DNA of 34,930 bases, taken from assembly GCA_903951635.1 (NCBI GenBank), contig CAJBCV010000484.1, positions 1-34,930 of the forward strand, read 5' to 3'. This DNA comes from an uncultured Planctomycetaceae bacterium (GTDB taxonomy: Bacteria > Planctomycetota > Planctomycetia > Pirellulales > UBA1268). Positions 29,836 to 34,930 of the stretch are shown one piece after another. Position 1 is the first letter of the stretch, and every line of letters starts with the position of its first letter. Both the position numbers and the translations under genes were made by a program. The notes beneath the pieces were generated by a model, which searched no databases, was not told the origin of the DNA, and worked only from the letters and a program-made list of their open reading frames with translations.

Positions 29836-30750
29836 TCATTTCCGCGGATTCTTGGCCGGCTCGCCCGTTCCCCGACAGGCTTCGGCCAAAAGAATCCCGC
29901 AGGCGACCGCCACATTGAGGCTCTGCACCGCCCCGCTCCCCGGAATCCGCACCTGCAGGTCGGCGAGCCGGCCGAGCCGCGGCGAGACCCCTTCCGCCTC
30001 GCTGCCGAGAATGAGCACGACGTCGCGCGAGAGCCCCGCCGCCGCCAGCGCCGTGCCCGTCCGGCTCGTCGTCGACACGATCCGCATCCCGAGTTTTTTG
30101 AGCGCCCCGAGCGTGGCGACGGGATCCTCCAAAGCCACGAGCCCGACGCTCTCCGCGCCTCCCTCCGCGACGCGCAGCGCCGCCGCCGAGAGCGGCGGAA
30201 GGTGGGCCGCCTCACCGATCACGCCGCCACAGCCGAAGTGGGCTGCCGACCGGAGGATTGACCCGAGGTTGTGCGGATTCTGCACCCCGTCGAGCAGAAG
30301 GAACGGTCCGCCGATCTTCTTCGCCGCAATTCCGGCGAGCCAGTCGTCGACGCTGATCCGCGGTGCTTCACGGGCGAGGATCACGATCCCTTCGTGATGG
30401 ATTCCGCCGGAGAGCTTGTGGAGATTCTCGTCGTCGACAAACTGGAATCCGAGTCGGTGGGCGACGCAGTATTCGAGGAGCGCCTTGAACGTCGGCTTGC
30501 GATTGACCGACAGATAAACACGGATGATGTCGCCGGGGCGCTTGGCAAACAGCGCCGTACAGGCCCTCAAGCCATGGACCTTCTGCTCCGACTTCGACGC
30601 ATGGCGGCGTGCCTCGGCCCCGTCGCCCGCTTCCACGCGCTCCGCCGCCGGCCTCCCCTTCCCTTCCCGCTTCGGGCCTGCCCCGGCCGGAGCGGGGCGC
30701 GAGGCGTGCGGGGAGGGAGACGAGGACGGGCCGCGGGCAGGCTTTTTCAT
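29836..30750 (-). CDS. SpoU/TrmH-family RNA 2'-O-ribose methyltransferase
   Basis: 304-residue SPOUT methyltransferase that transfers methyl from S-adenosylmethionine to a ribose 2'-OH in tRNA or rRNA. The basic Pro/Ala-rich first 50 residues are a low-complexity extension. A substrate-binding domain (about 52-130, KVHGLRACTALFAKRPGDI) follows. The knot motifs are clear: DGVQNPHNLGSILRSA at 154-169 (motif 1, with the catalytic Asn and Arg), LGSEAEGVS (motif 2) and VQSLNVAVACGILLAE (motif 3). RlmB, TrmH and the YfiF-like group share this form; the N-terminal extension and the spacing resemble YfiF-like proteins, so the target nucleotide is not assigned. It is 74 bp downstream of the serine dehydratase gene, on the same strand. 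The ribosome site is weak. Confidence 0.88.
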   Translation of the reverse strand: MKKPARGPSSSPSPHASRPAPAGAGPKREGKGRPAAERVEAGDGAEARRHASKSEQKVHGLRACTALFAKRPGDIIRVYLSVNRKPTFKALLEYCVAHRLGFQFVDDENLHKLSGGIHHEGIVILAREAPRISVDDWLAGIAAKKIGGPFLLLDGVQNPHNLGSILRSAAHFGCGGVIGEAAHLPPLSAAALRVAEGGAESVGLVALEDPVATLGALKKLGMRIVSTTSRTGTALAAAGLSRDVVLILGSEAEGVSPRLGRLADLQVRIPGSGAVQSLNVAVACGILLAEACRGTGEPAKNPRK

Positions 30751-30824
30751 CGTGGGCTTTCAGAGGGGACAGAGTCGGTCGGAGAACGGGAAGGAGAGCA
30801 CATCGACGCGCGGCTCGAACGCCT

Positions 30825-32420
30825 TCACTGGCAGCCACAGGCGCCGCTGCCGCAGCCGGTGCGGGCGGCGGCGAGGCGGGCCTCGATCGCCAGCGACGTC
30901 GGTGTGATCGAGAGGCCGCCGAGCGCCGTGCAGCGCAGCTCGCGGGGCATCTGTCCGGCGACGCGGCGGGCGGTCGCGATCACTTCATCGAGCGGGATGA
31001 CCGGATCGAAGCCGGCCAGCGCCATGTTGGCGCTCGACAGGGCATTGGCCGCGGCGGAGACGTTCTTCCCCAGGCAGGGGGCCTCGACCCGGTTGGCGAT
31101 CGGGTCGCAGATCAGCCCGATCATGTTTTGCAGGGCCATCGACGCCGCGGCGAGGCTCCGCTCCGCCGTCCCGCCGGCGAGGCCGACAAGCGCCGCGGCG
31201 GCCATCGCCGAGGCGGCGCCCCCTTCGGCCTGGCAGCCCCCGACCTCGGCGGCGAACGTCCAGGCGGTGGCGATGAACGCCCCGACGAGTCCGGCGGCGA
31301 GAAACGCCCGGGCGATCTCCACTTCGCCGAGTTCCATTCCCTCGGCAAGCGCGATGACGACTCCGGGGAGCGCCGCACACGCGCCCGCGGTCGGCATGGC
31401 GACGATCACCCCCATCGAGCTCTTCACCTCCATCAGCGCCGTCACGTAGAGGATCGCCCGATTGAGCGACCCACCGTCGAGGAGCCTTCCCGCGCGGAGG
31501 GCCGCGTCGAATCCTCCCGACTGCCACCCGAGCACCCGGTCGGCATACGTCGTGCCGGCGATCCCTGCGGCGATCGAGCGGCGGAGGATGCGCACGATTT
31601 CCACCATCATCGCTTCCACGCTCGCCGCATCGAGGCCGCCACGGGCCATCTCATACTCGATTCCCAGTTGCCAGAGGGGCCGCCTTGCAGCCCCATCGCG
31701 GGCGAGCAGTTCGGCGGCCGTGGAGAAGGGCACGGCCGCGTCGTGTCGAGAAAGAACCGGGAGCACCGGCGCGAGTTCGCGGACGCGCCCGACGCCAGGA
31801 CGGCCCCTCAATTCGGCGACGAGCGGCGCGGGAAGCGCCGCCATCGAGCGGATCTCGACCAGCGTCGTCGCGTTCTCGGAGCGCTCGTGGAGGAGCACCG
31901 CGTCGATCTCCTCGCGGGCAGAGAGTTCATCGCGGAGGGCTGTCGCTCCCCCCTGCGCCCAGAGGAGCGTCGTGAACGCATCGCCGCCGATGGCCACCGG
32001 AAATCCATCGAGCCGGATGACCTCGATCATCCCGCCGCCCGTGGAGATGGCGTGGAGGGTGATCGAGCCTTGCGGTCCTGAGAGCGTGAGCCGGTAGGTG
32101 TTGGGATGGGGGTCGCCGGCGTCGATCGTCTCGATGCGAATCCGCACGCCGCTGTCGGCGAGGGTCTGCATCGAGCCGGGGAGGCGTTCGTCGGTCGCCT
32201 CCCAGCCGAGGAGCCCGCCGAAGAGCCCCATGTCGGAGCCCTGGCTGTCGTGGGTGGTGGGGAGCGACCCGGCCCGGTCGAACTCGACGAGGCAATCGTC
32301 GAACCGGCCCTCCATGAGATCGCGCGCGAGCCTGCCGATCCGTAGGGCGGCAGCGCAGTGAGAGCTCGACGGCCCGCGCATCACCGGGCCGATGACGTCG
32401 TTGAAGATGCTGACGAGCAT
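30825..32420 (-). CDS. sdaA: L-serine dehydratase (iron-sulfur, single chain)
   Basis: 531-residue [4Fe-4S] L-serine ammonia-lyase that converts serine to pyruvate and ammonia. The beta domain begins the protein (MLVSIFNDVIGPV, then GPSSSH at 16-21). The alpha domain follows from about 250: SSMGVIVAMPTAGACAALPG (335-353), VGGCQAEGG (393-401), ICDP (437-440) and ALGGLSITPT (499-508). Cys348, Cys396 and Cys438 or Cys449 are candidate cluster ligands. The tail TGCGSGACGCQ (521-531) holds three cysteines; in the Legionella enzyme a C-terminal Cys acts as an intrinsic inhibitor at the cluster, so this tail may do likewise. ATG 32420 matches the family start; a TTG at 32450 lies inside a repeat and adds only ten residues. 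Confidence 0.92.
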   Translation of the reverse strand: MLVSIFNDVIGPVMRGPSSSHCAAALRIGRLARDLMEGRFDDCLVEFDRAGSLPTTHDSQGSDMGLFGGLLGWEATDERLPGSMQTLADSGVRIRIETIDAGDPHPNTYRLTLSGPQGSITLHAISTGGGMIEVIRLDGFPVAIGGDAFTTLLWAQGGATALRDELSAREEIDAVLLHERSENATTLVEIRSMAALPAPLVAELRGRPGVGRVRELAPVLPVLSRHDAAVPFSTAAELLARDGAARRPLWQLGIEYEMARGGLDAASVEAMMVEIVRILRRSIAAGIAGTTYADRVLGWQSGGFDAALRAGRLLDGGSLNRAILYVTALMEVKSSMGVIVAMPTAGACAALPGVVIALAEGMELGEVEIARAFLAAGLVGAFIATAWTFAAEVGGCQAEGGAASAMAAAALVGLAGGTAERSLAAASMALQNMIGLICDPIANRVEAPCLGKNVSAAANALSSANMALAGFDPVIPLDEVIATARRVAGQMPRELRCTALGGLSITPTSLAIEARLAAARTGCGSGACGCQ

Positions 32421-32429
32421 GAGCGATCC

Positions 32430-32458
32430 GAAAAAGGTGCCAGCCACCAAATCTGGGC
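32430..32458 (+). repeat. 29-nt direct repeat, copy A
   Basis: Identical to 33885-33913: a G and five A, then GGTGCCAGCCACC, then AAATCTGGGC. It lies directly before the serine dehydratase start and after the exported hydrolase gene's stop. GGTG and CACC make a small near-palindrome as in REP-type elements. Confidence 0.9.
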
Positions 32459-32521
32459 AAAGGCAGGAAGCGGTGAGCGATCTCCCGACCGCCGAATCTA
32501 CCCTGAAACAGTCCCGCGACC

Positions 32522-32539
32522 GGCGGCTGGCTCTTTTTC
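32522..32539 (-). repeat. Degenerate inverted copy of the 29-nt repeat core
   Basis: On the minus strand GAAAAAGAGCCAGCCGCC resembles the repeat core GAAAAAGGTGCCAGCCACC with one base lost and two changed. It faces copy A 63 nt away and stops just before the hydrolase stop codon, so the two may form a REP-like pair. The match is short enough to be chance. Confidence 0.35.
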
Positions 32540-32545
32540 AGGCTG

Positions 32546-33760
32546 CTATCGCCCGGCTTCGGCGAGCCCCGCAGGGGCCAGTCCGCCCCCAGCCGCCTTC
32601 CGTGCCGGTTCGGCCGGACGGATCGGGATCGTGTCAGGAGCCTCCTCCACCCCATCCTCGCCGAGGTTCTCGGCTTCCCAGGCCCGCACCTTTCTCCGCG
32701 CCGCATCGACGAGCCGCTCGTAATTCCCCAGCCGGACCGCCTTCGAGGCCTCGGGCGTGAGGAGCTTCCACAACGGGTCGTAGTCGTGATAGGTCTTGAG
32801 GTAGGCCTCCTGGCTCTTCGGTGCGACTGAATCGGTGCCGAAGAGGAATCGAGTCGGATGCTTGTTGATGAGATCGGCCCAGGACTTCACCGTCGCCTCA
32901 TCCTTGACGACCCACTTTGCGACCTCGTCCCAGGAAATGTCGAAGGTGACATGATCGAGCGAGTGATCGCGGCACATCTCGTCGAGGAGCGTGACATGAT
33001 TGGCCGTCGGGCCGACGAACCGGCCTAGCCCCGTGTGAGCGTGGATGATGCTCGTCCGTGGATGGCGGGCAAACAGTTCGCGGAGGTCGGCGGCATGAGC
33101 GGGATCCTCACCGACGGCCCGCATCTCGTTGATGTCGCAGTGGAGGATGACGAGCAGGCCGGTGTCACCGGCGAGGTCGAGGATCTCATCGACGGCCGGG
33201 TTCTTCACGCTGGCCACGTGTCCAGAAACTTTCGACGACACGAGCTCCTTGTGGATTGAGAACTCCCCGATCCCCACGAACACCCCGGGGAAGGTTTTGA
33301 GGACGTTTTCGATGTGCTGCTTACCGTTCATGTCGGTCGGATTGAAGCCGACGATGAACGGATCGAATCGCTGCCGATCCTTTTCCGGGAGACGGAGGTA
33401 CTGCCGGGCAATGAGCGCATCGATGAAGCTGTAGTAGTACATCTCGGCGTCCGACTCGAGGTAGTAGCCGGGACGGCGACGGCCGTTGACGAAGTAATCC
33501 CACTTTTGCATGAGCGGAATCCCGAACAACGCCACACGCCCCACCTCGTCATCCATCAATTCGAGGAGCCGCGACGTGTCGATCCCCTCGTGGACGTAGT
33601 TGGAGAGATGGAAGTGGCTGTCGTGGAAGAGCGGCTCGGCCCGCTTTCCCTCGGCCACAGCGACGGGCTCCTCGGCCCGGATCGAGGAAACGTGCTGCAG
33701 ACCTGCGATCGCAGGCAGGAGCGTCAAGATCGCAACATGGAAGCGGCGAGGGAGGTCCAT
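32546..33760 (-). CDS. Exported metal-dependent hydrolase (amidohydrolase family)
   Basis: 404-residue protein with a signal peptide (FHVAILTLLPAIAGLQHVSSIRA, about 7-29) and an amidohydrolase/TIM-barrel core. The metal motif is LFHDSHFHLSNY (His49, His51). Further family marks are GLLVILHCDINEMRAVGE, TSIIHAHTGLGRFVG, DHVTFDISWDEVAKW and FLFGTDSVAPKS (late Asp). A C-terminal extension of about 40 residues, rich in Pro, Ala and Glu, ends GLAPAGLAEAGR; its DNA resembles the nearby repeats, so the extension may be recent. The ATG at 33760 has AGGAG upstream, at a wide 12-nt spacing. The first 90 codons of the longer open frame have no protein character. The substrate is unknown. The gene lies between two copies of the 29-nt repeat. 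Confidence 0.85.
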   Translation of the reverse strand: MDLPRRFHVAILTLLPAIAGLQHVSSIRAEEPVAVAEGKRAEPLFHDSHFHLSNYVHEGIDTSRLLELMDDEVGRVALFGIPLMQKWDYFVNGRRRPGYYLESDAEMYYYSFIDALIARQYLRLPEKDRQRFDPFIVGFNPTDMNGKQHIENVLKTFPGVFVGIGEFSIHKELVSSKVSGHVASVKNPAVDEILDLAGDTGLLVILHCDINEMRAVGEDPAHAADLRELFARHPRTSIIHAHTGLGRFVGPTANHVTLLDEMCRDHSLDHVTFDISWDEVAKWVVKDEATVKSWADLINKHPTRFLFGTDSVAPKSQEAYLKTYHDYDPLWKLLTPEASKAVRLGNYERLVDAARRKVRAWEAENLGEDGVEEAPDTIPIRPAEPARKAAGGGLAPAGLAEAGR

Positions 33761-33884
33761 CGAGGCGGCGACTCCTGGAACAAAGGGGACGGGAGGAACG
33801 GCGTAACGAGGATCATACTGGTCAAGTCGCTGGATTCTCCAGCCCGAGGCCCGACCCGTCTCACAACGTCTCGAGAAACCGGCG

Positions 33885-33913
33885 GAAAAAGGTGCCAGCC
33901 ACCAAATCTGGGC
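33885..33913 (+). repeat. 29-nt direct repeat, copy B
   Basis: Exact second copy of 32430-32458, in the same orientation, 1,455 bp away. It lies upstream of the exported hydrolase gene and 47 bp before the proposed start of the Ala-rich frame. Flanking bases differ, so the identity stops sharply at both ends. Confidence 0.9.
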
Positions 33914-33959
33914 CTCCCACACTCCGCCCAGAGGGAGGGTTACCGTCCTGCGGGGGGCG

Positions 33960-34930
33960 GTGGCCGAAGCGAGCGCCGCGGCCACGGGCAAGGTGGCGGC
34001 GATCGACGACGCGGCGACGGCCATCGCCAAGGCCGAAGCTCAAAAGCTCTTGGCCGACGCGACGGCGGAGCTTGTCTGTGCGGCTCAGATCGAAAACGCC
34101 GTGACCCACGCCGGGGAGTCGTTCGTCCAAGCCACCGACGCCTACGTGGGGGCGATTGTGTCGACGGCGACGTCCGCGGCAGCGACGATCTCCGGCGCCG
34201 TGACGTCGGTCGTCGCCTCGTGGCAGGCAACCCAAGGCACGCACTATGCCGACTACGTGTCGGCGGTGATCAGCACGGGTCTCGAGCGCTTTCAGTCGGA
34301 TCTGGCAAGCGACCTGGCCCAGGCGGCTGCCGAAGCCCATGCCTCCGCCGTCCTCTCGGCAGCCGAGTCGAGTGCTGACGCCAGGCGCGATCGCGAGATC
34401 GCCGGGGCGGGGCTGGCGTGGGCGTCGATCGTGGGGCCGGCGTGGAGCGCGGCGGCCGCGGCGCAGGCTCAAGCAGCGGCCGATTCAAACGGCGCGCTGG
34501 CCGACGCCTCCCAAGCTTGGGCTGACGCGGTCGGGAGTGCGTTTGTCGGCTGGGCGATGGCCCAAGCCCAGGCCGATGCCGATTTCGGGATCGCCGGAGC
34601 GATTGCCGGTGCCACGGCCGGGAAAGCCGCCGCGGCTGCGGGCTCGATCTACACCGCGGCAGTCTCGAAAGCTGCGGGCGATCTGACACGGGCGCTCAAC
34701 GCCGTGCAGACGGGCTTTGTCGACGCCGCGACGGCAGCGAGCGTCAAGGCGACGAAGGCGATCGCGGCCGCGGAGACCGTCGAGCGGAAGGCGGTGGCGA
34801 AAGCCGACGTCATCCTCGCTCAGGATCTCCAGTCTGCCTGGGGAACCTACGCGGCGGCCGAATGCGGCGCCGTAATTCTCAACGCCCGCGAGCGGGCCAC
34901 GATCGGGGCGGACTACAAGAAGGAAGTTGC
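33960..34930 (+). CDS. Ala-rich helical protein, probably the remnant of a larger one (3' end outside window)
   Basis: An open frame of 323 codons runs to the window end without a stop, but has no ATG at its beginning. It is about 40% Ala with heptad-like Ala/Asp/Lys/Gln spacing (VAAIDDAATAIAKAEAQKLL, SDLASDLAQAAAEAHASAV, AVQTGFVDAATAASVKAT), so it should be a long helix or coiled coil. Such stretches occur inside very large planctomycete surface proteins. No signal peptide or LEPR-type motif is seen. A GTG at 33960 is used as the start; GGAGGG lies 20 nt away, too far. The frame stays open back to about 33800, where the last in-frame stop (TAA) is found. I read it as a gene that lost its 5' end near the 29-nt repeat; a non-standard start is the alternative. 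Confidence 0.6.
   Translation, partial: MAEASAAATGKVAAIDDAATAIAKAEAQKLLADATAELVCAAQIENAVTHAGESFVQATDAYVGAIVSTATSAAATISGAVTSVVASWQATQGTHYADYVSAVISTGLERFQSDLASDLAQAAAEAHASAVLSAAESSADARRDREIAGAGLAWASIVGPAWSAAAAAQAQAAADSNGALADASQAWADAVGSAFVGWAMAQAQADADFGIAGAIAGATAGKAAAAAGSIYTAAVSKAAGDLTRALNAVQTGFVDAATAASVKATKAIAAAETVERKAVAKADVILAQDLQSAWGTYAAAECGAVILNARERATIGADYKKEV

Noticed and set aside
32420-32450. TTG start at 32450 for the serine dehydratase
   Set aside because: It lies inside the 29-nt repeat, lacks a ribosome site and adds residues before the family's usual start.
1-34930. tRNA, rRNA or integrase-linked attachment sites
   Set aside because: I saw no T-arm-like GTTCGANNC with matching acceptor stem, no rRNA-like stretch and no integrase; a covariance-model scan would be decisive.

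Overview
The window looks like a stretch of chromosome from a GC-rich planctomycete. The evidence is the gene content: DUF1080 proteins, Tat-exported Gfo/Idh/MocA oxidoreductases, a PVC-type haem-binding dehydrogenase, neutral-ceramidase-like exported proteins, and two exported proteins carrying an N-terminal LEPR-XLL-like motif ([10 protein letters not shown] and RLEDRHLLA). These are typical of Planctomycetes. Almost every real gene has a long open shadow frame on the other strand, as expected at this GC content. I saw no rRNA, tRNA, CRISPR array, insertion sequence or prophage.

Region 1 (1-9086) is a sugar-acid catabolic block. It holds a YjhG/YagF-type pentonate dehydratase (3' part outside the window), an ACS-type MFS transporter, a DUF1080 hydrolase and a Tat-exported Gfo/Idh/MocA protein on the minus strand, and an FAH-family 2-keto-3-deoxy-pentonate dehydratase plus an alpha-ketoglutaric-semialdehyde dehydrogenase on the plus strand. 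The dehydratase, the FAH enzyme and the aldehyde dehydrogenase are the three steps of a Weimberg-type route from pentonate to 2-oxoglutarate. An RTX-repeat exported protein with a strong terminator sits inside the block.

Region 2 (9130-13696) holds, on the minus strand, a TPR membrane protein, a CPA1 Na+/H+ antiporter, an outer-membrane beta-barrel protein and a stop/start-coupled 56-residue small membrane protein. A divergent 72-residue unknown protein follows. Region 3 (13731-21875) is a minus-strand run: two tandem QueC-like PP-loop paralogues, two tandem ceramidase-like paralogues, and a PVC-type cytochrome/dehydrogenase coupled to the second ceramidase by an ATGA overlap.

Region 4 (22136-27543) holds a beta-helix exported protein, a trypsin-like protease, a repeat-rich spacer with a 19-bp inverted repeat, a baeRF/host-attachment-like protein and an exported YtcJ-type amidohydrolase. 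Region 5 (27705-33760) is minus strand: an exported metal-dependent hydrolase, a single-chain L-serine dehydratase with a Cys-rich tail, a SpoU/TrmH methyltransferase and a RhlE-type DEAD-box helicase with a long leader and a perfect terminator. The window ends in the start of an Ala-rich helical protein that lacks a normal start and lies just after one copy of a 29-nt direct repeat.

The best candidates for something not yet described are the tandem QueC-like pair with complementary changes in the PP-loop motif, and the short repeat family that brackets the 32546-33760 gene and the truncated Ala-rich frame.
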